Positions 1 through 8,616 of a DNA stretch of 64,000 bases are shown piece by piece (positions within the stretch are counted from its first letter, which is position 1; each line of letters begins with the position of its first letter). Source of the DNA: Bdellovibrionales bacterium Ga0074139. Its GTDB lineage: Bacteria > Bdellovibrionota > Bdellovibrionia > Bdellovibrionales > Bdellovibrionaceae. Under the pieces are notes generated by a model. That model had not been told where the DNA came from. It ran no database searches and was given only the letters and a program-made list of their open reading frames with translations. The position numbers and the translations under genes are program-made. The stretch lies in NCBI GenBank assembly GCA_001464795.1, contig LNEB01000010.1, positions 62,001-126,000 of the forward strand. The letters are read 5' to 3'.

Positions 1-440
1 TTAAAAAAGCCAATGTGCCTGAAGGTATTCAAGTGGAAACCCTTGTGGGGGCAGATGAAAATGCTGTGGCGTTTCGCTTGCCTGACACCAATTCACCAGT
101 TTTAACAAAGGGTCCCTATGATTTTGCACTTGAAGTCAGTGGTTTATTTCCCGGCGCTGATCAGCCATTTCAGTTGCTTGTTTTTGGTGATGCAGAGTTT
201 TTAACTAACCATATGCTTTATCAAAGTTTAAACCGGGATTTGGCATTAAATTCCACTTCATTTCTGACTGAAGAAGAGGGCCTCATTAGCATCACTCCTC
301 GAGAGGTGAAAAGAACAGAGATCATGGTCACCACAGCCAAGCAAGGTACCTTTTATCTATTTCTGTTCGCAGTGCCCTTGATTCTGCTTATTATTTCGAT
401 CACGTTTTGGTATCAAAGGCGAGGTCATGCAAAGTCATGA
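1..440 (+). CDS. GldG-like ABC-transport-associated protein, C-terminal end only
   Basis: The reading frame is open to the left edge (frame starting at base 3), so this is the C-terminal part of a longer protein. A GTG at base 15 is in frame but is internal. The visible 145 or so residues form an extracytoplasmic domain followed by one membrane segment near the C-terminus (about residues 118-135 counted from base 15) and a short basic tail. That layout, directly followed by a DUF4340 protein, matches GldG-type proteins of the 'ABC-type uncharacterized transport system' family, whose operons also encode an ABC ATPase and permease. Those partners would lie upstream of this window. The family call rests on layout and neighbour, since the conserved N-terminal part is not visible. 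Confidence 0.6.
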   Translation, partial: KKANVPEGIQVETLVGADENAVAFRLPDTNSPVLTKGPYDFALEVSGLFPGADQPFQLLVFGDAEFLTNHMLYQSLNRDLALNSTSFLTEEEGLISITPREVKRTEIMVTTAKQGTFYLFLFAVPLILLIISITFWYQRRGHAKS

Positions 441-1729
441 AAAATAAGAATCTTCTGATCTTACTAGCATTGGTTTTTGGATTAGGCCTCTACGCCTATT
501 TCGGAGAATACAAAAGAGAGCTCAACGAAGTTGAAGAAAAAAAACAACTGAATCAAATTGTTACTTTTAAAAAAGATCAAATTCAGAAAATTGAAATTTT
601 AACTTCTGGGCAAAGTATCAAATTAAACCGAACTCCTGATGGTTGGAATTTGCTAGAGCCTGTCCAAGATCAAGCAGACAATGAGATCGTGGAATCCCTT
701 TTGGATCAAGTGATGTTAGAGCAAGCAGTCGATCAAATTTCAATAACCCCAGCTGTGGATTTAGCCGTTTATGGTTTAAGTCCCAGTCTTGGTTCCATTG
801 CATTTGAGGATAATAGTGGAAACAAGCAATCAGTGGAAGTTTCGTTGAAGAAAAACTTTGAAGGACTTTACTTTCTAAGAAAAGATAAGCAAGACACCAT
901 TCTGACTTCCGGTGACACTTGGTTTTCATTTTTATCCAAACCTGCAGAGGGCTTTAGAAACTTAAGGTTATTTAGACCCCTTATTTCCAAAGTGAATGAA
1001 ATTAATATTTCTAACCAACAAGGTCAGATTCACTTAAAAAACAAAGATGGTCAGTGGCAGGCTGAAAAATTCAATCAATTGATTCTAGATCAAAATTCTG
1101 TCAGAGAAATTTTGACTCAAGTGAGCTCCTCGAAAGGAATTCAACCACTACAAACTAAACCGTCGGGTAAAAGACTGATGTCATTACAGCTTCTGGGTGA
1201 TGCACTTAATTACAAGTCAGAATTTTACCTTGATAAAAATTCCAAGGATTTATTGGTATCTTTAAATGTTCCTGAAATGAATATTCGTTTTGGTCCTCAG
1301 GTCATGGAAAAGTTAAGGTCGATAAAATTATCTGATCTGCGTGATAAAACCCTGCCTTTCCAATTTGATAAAAAATCAGTTACAGAGGTTCAGTTAAAAA
1401 CAAAATTAAAATCCCAAAATTTTGTGAAAGTGAATGGCAAGTGGTCGGACAAGGATCAAGTCGTCAGTGATTTTATCAATAAAATGAATGCACTTAAGGT
1501 TTATCAGTATCTTAATCAACCAGTGACTCAATTGAATTGGACCTACAATGTCAGTATGAAAGATGCTCAAGGGAAAGTTCTAATGGATTTTTATTGGTCT
1601 GAGTTTAAAGATCACGAAGCGTTTGCTAAAACTTCCAAGTCTGATGAAATATTTCAAATGGATGATGCCCAAATCATTCAACTGGAAATTCAAAAATTGA
1701 TTGATCTAAAAGAATCGAGTGTAAAATGA
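437..1729 (+). CDS. DUF4340 domain protein
   Basis: About 430 residues. The ATG at 437 overlaps the TGA of the preceding gene (ATGA), and its product starts with Lys/Asn followed by a hydrophobic segment (about residues 5-22) that reads as a signal anchor; this start is preferred over an ORF start at 407 inside the upstream gene. The rest is a soluble periplasmic region with repeated beta-rich modules typical of DUF4340, a family found beside GldG/GldF-like ABC components. Role unknown; by context it belongs to the same envelope-associated ABC complex. The next gene again starts inside its stop codon, so the four genes at 1-3530 look like one translationally coupled operon. Confidence 0.75.
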   Translation: MKNKNLLILLALVFGLGLYAYFGEYKRELNEVEEKKQLNQIVTFKKDQIQKIEILTSGQSIKLNRTPDGWNLLEPVQDQADNEIVESLLDQVMLEQAVDQISITPAVDLAVYGLSPSLGSIAFEDNSGNKQSVEVSLKKNFEGLYFLRKDKQDTILTSGDTWFSFLSKPAEGFRNLRLFRPLISKVNEINISNQQGQIHLKNKDGQWQAEKFNQLILDQNSVREILTQVSSSKGIQPLQTKPSGKRLMSLQLLGDALNYKSEFYLDKNSKDLLVSLNVPEMNIRFGPQVMEKLRSIKLSDLRDKTLPFQFDKKSVTEVQLKTKLKSQNFVKVNGKWSDKDQVVSDFINKMNALKVYQYLNQPVTQLNWTYNVSMKDAQGKVLMDFYWSEFKDHEAFAKTSKSDEIFQMDDAQIIQLEIQKLIDLKESSVK

Positions 1730-2733
1730 AAATTGTCGTCAAGTCTCCGACTCGAGTGGATTTAGCTGGCGGGACCCTAGACCTTTGGCCACTTTATCAA
1801 TTTATCGGAGGGGCTACCACTGTGAATGTGGCCATTGATATTTGGACACAGGTGGAAATTGAAGAGAATCAAGAGCTCGAGTGGATTTCAAAGGATCTTA
1901 ATTTACATCTTAAATATCAAACACGTGAAAAAGCACTTTCAGACCCCGATCCACAGACTCAACTTTTTAGATCAGTTTTAGGCTTTTTTAATAGTCAAAA
2001 GGGTTTTAAATTGACCACCCAGTCTCAGTCGCCAGTAGGCGGGGGTTTGGGGGGCAGCTCTTCTTTGACCATTTCAATGCTTAAAGCTTTTGCCCAATTT
2101 TTTGATCATCAATTTTCTAGTGTTCATGAAATTGTCCATATTGCCCACAACTTAGAGGCGCAGGTTTTGAACACGCCCACAGGAACCCAGGACTATTATC
2201 CAGCTGTGACTGGTGGGCTGAATTTTTTAAAATACAGTGAAACTGGAATCAAGCAGCAGGTGATGGACATTAAAAACTCACCGTTAAGCGATCATTTTCT
2301 TCTGGTCTATACCGGTAAATCCCATCACTCGGGGATTAACAACTTTGAAGTTTTAAAAGCAGCTGTGCAAAAAGATTCAACCACTATAAAGGCCCTTCGA
2401 GATCTCAAACAAATTTCTTTAGAAATGCAAAAATCCTTACAGGATCAAAACTGGAAACTTTTACCCAGCCTTTTTAATTCAGAATATGAAGCTCGGATTC
2501 GTTTAGCCCCCTCATTTAGTAGTCCGGAGATACAGCATCTGGAAGTCATTACGAAAAAAGCAGGGGCTGAGGCTGTTAAAATTTGCGGAGCAGGCGGTGG
2601 TGGATGTATTCTGGTTTGGACTCCACCAAAAACAAGGGATCAGGTGATTGAGGCATGTCAAAAGCAAAACTTCCAAGTCATGAACGCAAGTCCCTGTCCC
2701 ATGATCGAGAACCCACTTCACAAAAGTTTTTAG
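1726..2733 (+). CDS. GHMP-family sugar/metabolite kinase
   Basis: 335 residues, about normal for GHMP kinases. Visible motifs are the N-terminal substrate motif around residues 8-20 (SPTRVDLAGGT), the glycine/serine-rich ATP loop PVGGGLGGSSS at about 102-112, and the C-terminal KICGAGGGG motif near 285. The N-terminal RVDLAGGTLD pattern is like that of D-glycero-D-manno-heptose-7-phosphate kinase and fucokinase-type members, so a phosphorylated sugar precursor of the envelope is a reasonable guess, but the substrate cannot be read from sequence. Start ATG overlaps the upstream TGA by four bases. The 3' end overlaps the next gene by 79 bases, which is unusually long. Confidence 0.8.
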   Translation: MKIVVKSPTRVDLAGGTLDLWPLYQFIGGATTVNVAIDIWTQVEIEENQELEWISKDLNLHLKYQTREKALSDPDPQTQLFRSVLGFFNSQKGFKLTTQSQSPVGGGLGGSSSLTISMLKAFAQFFDHQFSSVHEIVHIAHNLEAQVLNTPTGTQDYYPAVTGGLNFLKYSETGIKQQVMDIKNSPLSDHFLLVYTGKSHHSGINNFEVLKAAVQKDSTTIKALRDLKQISLEMQKSLQDQNWKLLPSLFNSEYEARIRLAPSFSSPEIQHLEVITKKAGAEAVKICGAGGGGCILVWTPPKTRDQVIEACQKQNFQVMNASPCPMIENPLHKSF

Positions 2734-3530
2734 GACTTAGTTTAGCAGGTGGTAAAACTGACAAAGCTTGCCTTGCACTCATCGATCACTACCCTCAGCA
2801 AAATAAAGTTTTTCTATCTAAGCTTTTTCACTCCATACAGGCCGAAGAAAATATTTCCTCTGATCTGAAAATTGCTGATTTAATTATTGGTTATTCACCA
2901 ACTGTAGAAACATTGGCTGTGGATCAACCTTGGTCACTTCCACAATGCATGACCTGTCAACTCAAGTGCCCGGGTTTTGAAATCTGCCAAGAGTCCCATA
3001 TCCAGTGGTTTTGGAACAAGCAAAAGTCAGATCGTAAAAAGAAAAAATCAGTGAAAATTTTTACTCCCTACACTCAACGATGTGTGGAATCTATTATTAG
3101 CTCTGAACTCGAACAAAGTTTTGAGGTTTCCCACGCCATGGGGGCTAATTCAGCGCCCCTGCTAGCCAGGGCGCATTTTTTAAAGAAGCGATGCTCTGAA
3201 GTGGACTGGATCGAAGTCTTTCCACCATTAAGTGTGTGGCGTTTGGGAAGACATCTGAAAATTAAAAAAAGTGATTTAAGGTCTTACCGTAAATCAGCAG
3301 TTGGCGAGGCCTGTAGGAAGCAAATTTTAACTTCTTTGCAAGATCATGATGTGGTTTTTTTATACAAAGAAGATATCCAGATCATGGTGCATAGTGTGCA
3401 CGCCTTTGATGCCTTCATTTGCGCTTACACAGCCTACCTTAAAGAAAAGAAAATGACCGAGAAGCGTCCCGATCATTTTCCTAAGAATGAAGACTGGATT
3501 GAATTTCCAATCACTGAAATAAAAATATGA
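2655..3530 (+). CDS. DUF429 domain protein
   Basis: 291 residues, matching the DUF429 family (predicted nuclease-like RNase H fold) by the FLGLSLAGGKTDKA opening near residue 25, the AVDQPWSLP segment and the MGANSAPLLARA and WIEVFPP segments further on. A Cys cluster (CMTCQLKCPGFEIC) lies near residue 98-111 and could bind metal. The start at 2655 lies 79 bases inside the GHMP kinase gene; an AGGTG about 8 bases upstream supports it, and no later ATG occurs before the conserved core. The biochemical function of DUF429 is not established. The gene end forms a perfect hairpin with the end of the convergent VWA gene. Confidence 0.7.
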   Translation: MSKAKLPSHERKSLSHDREPTSQKFLGLSLAGGKTDKACLALIDHYPQQNKVFLSKLFHSIQAEENISSDLKIADLIIGYSPTVETLAVDQPWSLPQCMTCQLKCPGFEICQESHIQWFWNKQKSDRKKKKSVKIFTPYTQRCVESIISSELEQSFEVSHAMGANSAPLLARAHFLKKRCSEVDWIEVFPPLSVWRLGRHLKIKKSDLRSYRKSAVGEACRKQILTSLQDHDVVFLYKEDIQIMVHSVHAFDAFICAYTAYLKEKKMTEKRPDHFPKNEDWIEFPITEIKI

Positions 3531-3542
3531 TTTTTATTTCAG
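3514..3542. terminator. Bidirectional terminator-like hairpin between convergent genes
   Basis: A perfect 13-base-pair inverted repeat (3514-3526 with 3530-3542, loop ATG) spans both stop codons of the convergent DUF429 and VWA genes. The stem is AT-rich (only two C-G pairs per side, at its base) and carries a run of five A on one side and five T on the other, so either strand could form a weak intrinsic terminator. Inference from structure only. Confidence 0.45.
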
Positions 3543-5150
3543 GCAAGCATAATTAATTTTGTAATCCCCAGCAGGCAAAGCATCATCAAATTTTAAATTA
3601 ACACCTTCCACTTTATAAGTGGCTGTGAAACTGATGCCGTCCTTTGTTAATGTGATGGGAAACTCAGGCAGTGGTTCACAAGTTAAAGTCATTTGTTTAA
3701 TTAGATCTCGGATAGCTGTCGAGATCCCGTTCACCTGAGAGGCGTAATCACTTTCACAAACAGAACCAATCACACCACCAGTTAATTCTGAAATTGTTTT
3801 GTAACGAAATCCGTAAGTGGCACCCTGAGTATTCTTACAATCGGTATCATCTGGTTTGGTAATGATCGAATGAAATGAATAAGCCTTCTGATTAAGAAAA
3901 TTTGTAGAAATTAACTGTAGTAACTGCTGGGGATCATTTTTAGTTGTGTTGGCAGATTCATCTTCATCTGTGATAACTAAAGTTGCAAAGTTAGCACCTT
4001 CTCGAAAAAACTGATGGCTTGAAGCTTTTTCAACAAATCGGTAAACAGAGCGAATTCCTTGCTCACTTCCCGAACCTGTTTCGGGGCGCTGAAGAGTCAG
4101 GCCTAATGCGTTTTGAGCAACGGTTTCATCTAAGCTAGATTCCACCCATTTTGCTCCATTTTGACCCACGATAGGAATTAAATCTCCGTCTCCGTAGTAG
4201 ATCACACCTTTATTAGACTTTGTTGGATTGGGATCAGTCGTAGTTACACCAATGCGGTAGTCAAAACCTCGTAAGATGGAAAGCATATTTCGCACACGCT
4301 GAGCCATGTTTTTTTGTTCAAAGGCCATGGATCCTGAGTTGTCGATCACAATCAACACATCCACTTTTTTGTCTTCTTTAATTAAAATATTTTGTGATAA
4401 AAATTTGGCAAGGCTGACCACATTCCATTGCACAGACTGTATTGAAACTTGATCAAAATTGTCTTTAGCTTCCACTGAAAAAGTGTAATTACCTTCTGGC
4501 ATTTGAGATAACAGAACGGTGTTGATTCCAGCTTGGCAAGTTCTCTGTATAGAATTGAGACGACATTTTACTTCTTTTACTCCCGAAACATCACTGACAG
4601 AAAATTGAATCTCTGAGCTCTCGCCTTGTTGCAAGCTTGCAGCGGGGGATTTGATGAATTGGATCTCGGGACCTACATTATCATGAAGGATAGAGGCTCT
4701 GTAACATAATGATTGAAGACCATCGGGTTCTTTGAATTTCACAGAATAAATGACTCTCGAGTTTTTTGTAAAATCAGATACGAGTTTTGAAGCAACGAAA
4801 GGTTCGAAAACTCCGCCCTGGCATTCTGCATTTGAACTTATTTTGATTTCGTTGAAGAACGGATAGATGCTGCCAAATTGAAGTCTAAGTGAATTATCAT
4901 TTGTTGATGTTGCACCATCATTAATAGTGAAAGTGAACTCAGCTTCATCGGTAGGAGCTTCTTCAACGATAGGAGCTGTATCATCAGGATTCAGTGTGCC
5001 CTCAGAGCTATCACTACTCGGTGGTGGAGATACGATAGTAAAATCAGCTTCACCTGTTACCACAGTGCCAACTTCGACAGCTCCTTTATCTTCACTCGAA
5101 AAACATCCACTCATTGAAGCTGCTAATGCTATGATGAAAAACTTCTTCAT
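3534..5150 (-). CDS. VWA-domain lipoprotein
   Basis: 538 residues. A lipoprotein signal peptide ends at a lipobox SMSGC with Cys16. Then a Ser/Pro/Glu-rich linker, a region with paired cysteines resembling an Ig-like or cadherin-like module (about 160-245), and a von Willebrand factor A domain starting at DVLIVIDNSGSM, with MIDAS residues D270, S272 and S274. VWA domains bind proteins through a metal ion, so a cell-surface or periplasmic adhesion role is likely. Start is supported by AGGAG upstream. Paralogous VWA lipoproteins are common in Bdellovibrio-like genomes. Upstream bases 5151-5256 hold the promoter; an ATCAC-AA-GTGAT palindrome at about 5209-5220 may be an operator. Confidence 0.8.
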   Translation of the reverse strand: MKKFFIIALAASMSGCFSSEDKGAVEVGTVVTGEADFTIVSPPPSSDSSEGTLNPDDTAPIVEEAPTDEAEFTFTINDGATSTNDNSLRLQFGSIYPFFNEIKISSNAECQGGVFEPFVASKLVSDFTKNSRVIYSVKFKEPDGLQSLCYRASILHDNVGPEIQFIKSPAASLQQGESSEIQFSVSDVSGVKEVKCRLNSIQRTCQAGINTVLLSQMPEGNYTFSVEAKDNFDQVSIQSVQWNVVSLAKFLSQNILIKEDKKVDVLIVIDNSGSMAFEQKNMAQRVRNMLSILRGFDYRIGVTTTDPNPTKSNKGVIYYGDGDLIPIVGQNGAKWVESSLDETVAQNALGLTLQRPETGSGSEQGIRSVYRFVEKASSHQFFREGANFATLVITDEDESANTTKNDPQQLLQLISTNFLNQKAYSFHSIITKPDDTDCKNTQGATYGFRYKTISELTGGVIGSVCESDYASQVNGISTAIRDLIKQMTLTCEPLPEFPITLTKDGISFTATYKVEGVNLKFDDALPAGDYKINYACLK

Positions 5151-5256
5151 AAAAATCTCCTGATGAATCTAGGATCAGCGAGTTTTAAAAATTAATAAAG
5201 AAATTCAATCACAAGTGATCAAAATGAAATCGACTGACTAATACTTGATCAAAAAA

Positions 5257-6387
5257 TTAAACTTTAGGAAGGGGTCTGAATAGTTCTTTTAGCTCGGGTT
5301 TGTGAGAAGGTTGTGAATCAAGTGCTGAAACCCAGGTTTCAGGTGTTTCCATACATAAAAATATTTTCCATTTTTCATTATTCTTTTTAAACTGATTGTA
5401 AAGAGTGCGAAACATTTCGTGGCGAAGACTAGCATCATATCTAAGCTTGGCCCCTTCGGACGGAAACATCTCTGCACTCGTAACTAAGGAAGACAGGCCA
5501 AAGCGTTGCCTCATCATATTTTTTTGTTCAGGTTGAAACCTGAGAGTTCCCATAGAGATCACATTGACTTGTTCAGGTGTGAATCGACATATTATTTCGT
5601 TCACAAGGCCCAAGTAATTTGATTTCCAATCTGGATGCCAAATAAGAGGATCCAAGTGAAAGGCGACAGAAAATCCAGCCTTAATACACTTTTCTGCAGC
5701 TAAAAGCCTTTTCTCAAGACTTGCAGTCCGATGTTCTTCTTGATCAATCACTTCTTGGCAGTTCAGCGACCAGCTGACCACTGTATTGGGGCTAGGCCCT
5801 AGATCTAAAAATTGATCCACTTGATCTGACTTTGTTTTAAATTCTAAAGTCCAATGGGGGAGCTTTTGAAAAAAGGGAATTAGTTTTCTTGAAAATAAAG
5901 TCAGCCCATCCAGCGATAAGGAATCAATGATTTCTCCTGTTCCTACGCGAAAGGGAAGGTGAGCACTTTTTTCAGACATATCTGTTAATTCTTGTAGAGC
6001 CTGATCAAGATTTGAATAAATTTTAGCGATGGGTGTATTTAAATAACTTTGTAAATAGCAATAAGAGCAATTCATATTGCATTGAGAGCCCAAATTAAGA
6101 ACATGATAGTTGCAGCAATTCAGTACTTTAGCTTGTGATGATCCAGGACAGCGCTTAAAAAATTGGCCTTTAAATTCCGTAATAAACAAATTTTTCTTAG
6201 AGCGATCAAATTCTTCTGCAGATAGCGTCCTTTTGAGTTCTGACCAGGGTTGTTGGTCAACAAATTGGATTTTATTTTTTGGAAAAATTTGAGTGAATCT
6301 TTTTGCAACATCGGAATCAGCTGATTGATGATCAATAAAAACAGTATCAAAAAAATCGAGCAATTCTATTGAAGGTTGGAATTCCAA
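5257..6387 (-). CDS. Spore photoproduct lyase-like radical SAM protein
   Basis: 376 residues. The radical SAM cluster motif CNMNCSYC gives C103, C107 and C110, followed by YLQSYL as in spore photoproduct lyase (SPL). The N-terminal part also resembles SPL. In Bacillus SPL a conserved Cys (Cys141) in an AACTSD segment donates the hydrogen atom; the matching segment here, about residues 146-152, reads FRVGTGE and has no Cys. Therefore the canonical spore photoproduct repair reaction is unlikely, and a non-sporulating predator would not need it. The gene overlaps the upstream gene by 22 bases, so the two are probably co-translated. Radical SAM membership is sure; the reaction is unknown. Confidence 0.8.
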   Translation of the reverse strand: MEFQPSIELLDFFDTVFIDHQSADSDVAKRFTQIFPKNKIQFVDQQPWSELKRTLSAEEFDRSKKNLFITEFKGQFFKRCPGSSQAKVLNCCNYHVLNLGSQCNMNCSYCYLQSYLNTPIAKIYSNLDQALQELTDMSEKSAHLPFRVGTGEIIDSLSLDGLTLFSRKLIPFFQKLPHWTLEFKTKSDQVDQFLDLGPSPNTVVSWSLNCQEVIDQEEHRTASLEKRLLAAEKCIKAGFSVAFHLDPLIWHPDWKSNYLGLVNEIICRFTPEQVNVISMGTLRFQPEQKNMMRQRFGLSSLVTSAEMFPSEGAKLRYDASLRHEMFRTLYNQFKKNNEKWKIFLCMETPETWVSALDSQPSHKPELKELFRPLPKV

Positions 6388-7112
6388 GAGGAAGCCACTT
6401 TCTTCAGGTTTTCAGCAATTTTAAGAAGTTCGGTGGGTGAGCTAGCAAAAAATTGAACATCAAATCCAGCTGTATCACCTTTTCGGTGTAATTTTGTTTT
6501 AATGGGACCTGACCAAGGAAGTGATGAGCTCTTTAAGTATTCATCTCTTTTGGATGTTTCAGGAAACCGCACAAGGCGAAGTTGTGATAAATTCTTTGTG
6601 AGTAATTCATCAATGGGGTGATTCATAAGAATCAAATCTGTTAGCCATTCAATTTTTTGAGCTGTATCTGACTTGGACTCAGGCTTTTCTATTATTGAAT
6701 CTGCAATCTTGATACTTTGTTCTAAACTCAGAGAAAGCAGCGGAAAAAGCTCGGAAGCTCCCATTTTTTTCATTCCCACCCAATTTTGAAAATCCAGTGG
6801 AAGCTGTACTAATAATTCGCAAATCTTATAAAAATCAGAGCTTGGATGAAAGCCGTAAGTTTGAATCAAATGATCTTTGTTCAGCCAGCCCGTAGAAAGT
6901 GGGTGACTAAGAATCCGAGCGACTTCTGGAAAAGTCAGCAAAGGGTGAACTTCAAAAATCTGCAAACTGGTTTTTTCAGGAGACTCATAGGGAAGTCTGT
7001 GAATCGATTCAGTTTCATTCAAATCAAATCCTGCAATTAGAACATCACCGATGGAAATGGAGGGAAGACTTGATGGCCAGTTGAGCAATGGAAAAAAATC
7101 GAGACGTTTCAT
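6366..7112 (-). CDS. Unknown protein coupled to the SPL-like radical SAM gene
   Basis: 248 residues, no signal peptide or membrane segment, so probably cytoplasmic. I do not recognise the family with confidence. The centre (about 60-165) is helical, with a GFHPSSDFYKICELLVQLP stretch and a following SLEQSIKIAD stretch that faintly recall the helix-turn-helix and linker region of ParB-like proteins; this is weak. The C-terminal part (about 205-240) looks like a small alpha/beta module. It ends 22 bases inside the radical SAM gene, and no room exists for a separate promoter, so it is most likely a functional partner of that enzyme. It is divergent from the HAD-like gene at 7134, with 21 bases between start codons. 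Confidence 0.6.
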   Translation of the reverse strand: MKRLDFFPLLNWPSSLPSISIGDVLIAGFDLNETESIHRLPYESPEKTSLQIFEVHPLLTFPEVARILSHPLSTGWLNKDHLIQTYGFHPSSDFYKICELLVQLPLDFQNWVGMKKMGASELFPLLSLSLEQSIKIADSIIEKPESKSDTAQKIEWLTDLILMNHPIDELLTKNLSQLRLVRFPETSKRDEYLKSSSLPWSGPIKTKLHRKGDTAGFDVQFFASSPTELLKIAENLKKVASSWNSNLQ

Positions 7113-7133
7113 GTTTTTCTGGTATCATGGGAT

Positions 7134-8192
7134 ATGGCGAAATGGCAACACTGGCAAACTCGAGCGCAAATTTTTGGTGATGTGGCCTTTTTTTCCTATG
7201 TTCCAGAGGCCGTCGAAAGAAAAGCTTCTCAAGTTTTTGTCTGGGATATGGATAAAACCTATTTGGACACCTCCATCGACAGTGTCAGCGGGCTTTTACA
7301 AACTATTCTTGAAAGGGCGATGAGCAAGCGTAATGTGCCAGGAACGGATACTTTACTGCAGGCCCTATCCAAGCGGTTTGTCAGCCCCAACGTTGAAGAT
7401 CGAAGTTTCCCCATCTATTTTATTACGGCCTCACCTCCGCAAATGGAGGAAAGAATCATCGAAAAATTGCAGATCGATTCCATACGTCCTTTGGGTTGCT
7501 TTTTTAAGGACAACTTAAAAAACCTGGTCCCGGGTCGCTGGTGGAGGCTCACAAAACAAGTGGGTTTTAAAATTCAGGCTCTTTTGCAACTTAGAATGCG
7601 TCTCAGGGATGATGTTCGGCAAATCTGTTGGGGTGATGATTCTGAAGCAGATGCTATAATTTATAATCTTTATTCTGATATTTGTGCTCGTCGGTTTTCA
7701 ACACAAGCCTTGCGTTCAATATTAGAAGATCTTGGATGTACATCGGATCAAGTGGACGAGATTCTAATATTACAAGCCCAAGTTCCTGACCGGGATCCAG
7801 TGGAAAAAATCTATATTAATTTAGCCAAAGACACAGATCCTGATTACTATTTAAAGTTTGGTAGGCGAACCATGCCTACGATGAACACTTTCCAGGTGGC
7901 CATTGATTTATTTCAGTTCGGATGGTTAGAAACTCAAGACGTTTATGATATCGCCAACAACATGACCCATTCCTACGATTTTACTCCTGAAGAATTGATG
8001 AGCTCCTTTCAGGAATTGATTCGCAGAGGAATTGTAAATGAAAAAAGCTATAACAAATTAAAACCTTTTTTTGTTGAAAAGGGATTGCTGCATGCCTCTT
8101 TTGAACCCAGCACACCACTAGTGACCGAGACCACTATTTTGCATGATCCATGGATTCCCGACAGAATCGATTACATTAACGATTATCGTTAA
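7134..8192 (+). CDS. HAD-like phosphatase related to App1/DUF2183
   Basis: 352 residues. All four HAD-type motifs can be read: DMDKT (D38, D40, T42), FITAS (about 97-100), a lysine in FFKDNLK (about 125), and GDDSEAD (167-173). The layout resembles the catalytic domain of App1-type phosphatidate phosphatases and other DUF2183 proteins. The C-terminal third (about 235-350) is an added helical region of unknown role. Likely a cytoplasmic phosphatase; the substrate, possibly a phospholipid, cannot be told. The last 17 bases overlap the convergent gene and form a perfect palindrome. Confidence 0.7.
   Translation: MAKWQHWQTRAQIFGDVAFFSYVPEAVERKASQVFVWDMDKTYLDTSIDSVSGLLQTILERAMSKRNVPGTDTLLQALSKRFVSPNVEDRSFPIYFITASPPQMEERIIEKLQIDSIRPLGCFFKDNLKNLVPGRWWRLTKQVGFKIQALLQLRMRLRDDVRQICWGDDSEADAIIYNLYSDICARRFSTQALRSILEDLGCTSDQVDEILILQAQVPDRDPVEKIYINLAKDTDPDYYLKFGRRTMPTMNTFQVAIDLFQFGWLETQDVYDIANNMTHSYDFTPEELMSSFQELIRRGIVNEKSYNKLKPFFVEKGLLHASFEPSTPLVTETTILHDPWIPDRIDYINDYR
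8176..8192. repeat. 17-base palindrome shared by two convergent gene ends
   Basis: TTAACGAT-T-ATCGTTAA is a perfect 8-1-8 inverted repeat. It is exactly the overlap between the HAD-like gene and the convergent AgmX-like gene and contains both TAA stop codons, so both proteins end in Asn-Asp-x-Arg. Confidence 0.85.
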
Positions 8193-8598
8193 CACGTTTC
8201 ATGACGATGGGGATTGTGAAGGAAAAGCTTTCACCTAAAAAAGTAGGAAACTTCAACCTGTAGCCAGTTTCAATCAAACATTTCAAAGTATTGGAATCGA
8301 TTTTTTGTGAATTTAAAATTTTGAATTCTTTCACTCGGCCGTTGGGCTCAACATCAACATAGATTTGCCAAACTTGGTCGTCAGGATTCATTCGGCTTTG
8401 CAGCCAGCATCTTTGAAAATTTCGAGTCTGTTGAATGAGACTGTTTCTTAGGCGAGGTGCCAGTTCGTTACCTGGATTCTTAAGAGAATTATTTTTATTT
8501 TGAGTGGGCTTAATTTGATAATAAGCACCGATCAAAACTAGCAAAATGCCGAATAGAATAACTAATATTTTTTTAGCAAGCCGAGGAGTAAGACTCAT
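8176..8598 (-). CDS. AgmX/PglI C-terminal (TonB-C-like) domain protein
   Basis: 140 residues. A short cytoplasmic N-terminus, one membrane segment (about 9-27), then a periplasmic domain with the pattern of the AgmX/PglI C-terminal family: a first Cys in FQRCWLQ (about 81), a G-R-V beta strand (VEPNGRVKEFKI), a second Cys in LKCLIETG, and a closing FP motif. Such domains are common in Myxococcus and Bdellovibrio relatives and are structurally like TonB C-termini, acting as envelope adaptors. The two cysteines may form a disulfide. It is 18 bases from secG, which is upstream on the same strand, so the two could be co-transcribed. Confidence 0.65.
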   Translation of the reverse strand: MSLTPRLAKKILVILFGILLVLIGAYYQIKPTQNKNNSLKNPGNELAPRLRNSLIQQTRNFQRCWLQSRMNPDDQVWQIYVDVEPNGRVKEFKILNSQKIDSNTLKCLIETGYRLKFPTFLGESFSFTIPIVMKRVNDNR

Positions 8599-8616
8599 CG
8601 AAAATGTTCAGTACAA

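Noticed and set aside
4927-5163. Open frame on the + strand opposite the VWA lipoprotein
   Set aside because: It is antisense to the Ser/Pro-rich linker, has no ribosome binding site and shows only composition-driven Ser/Val codons.
5257-6387. True spore photoproduct lyase
   Set aside because: The catalytic cysteine is missing and the surrounding genome has no sporulation genes.
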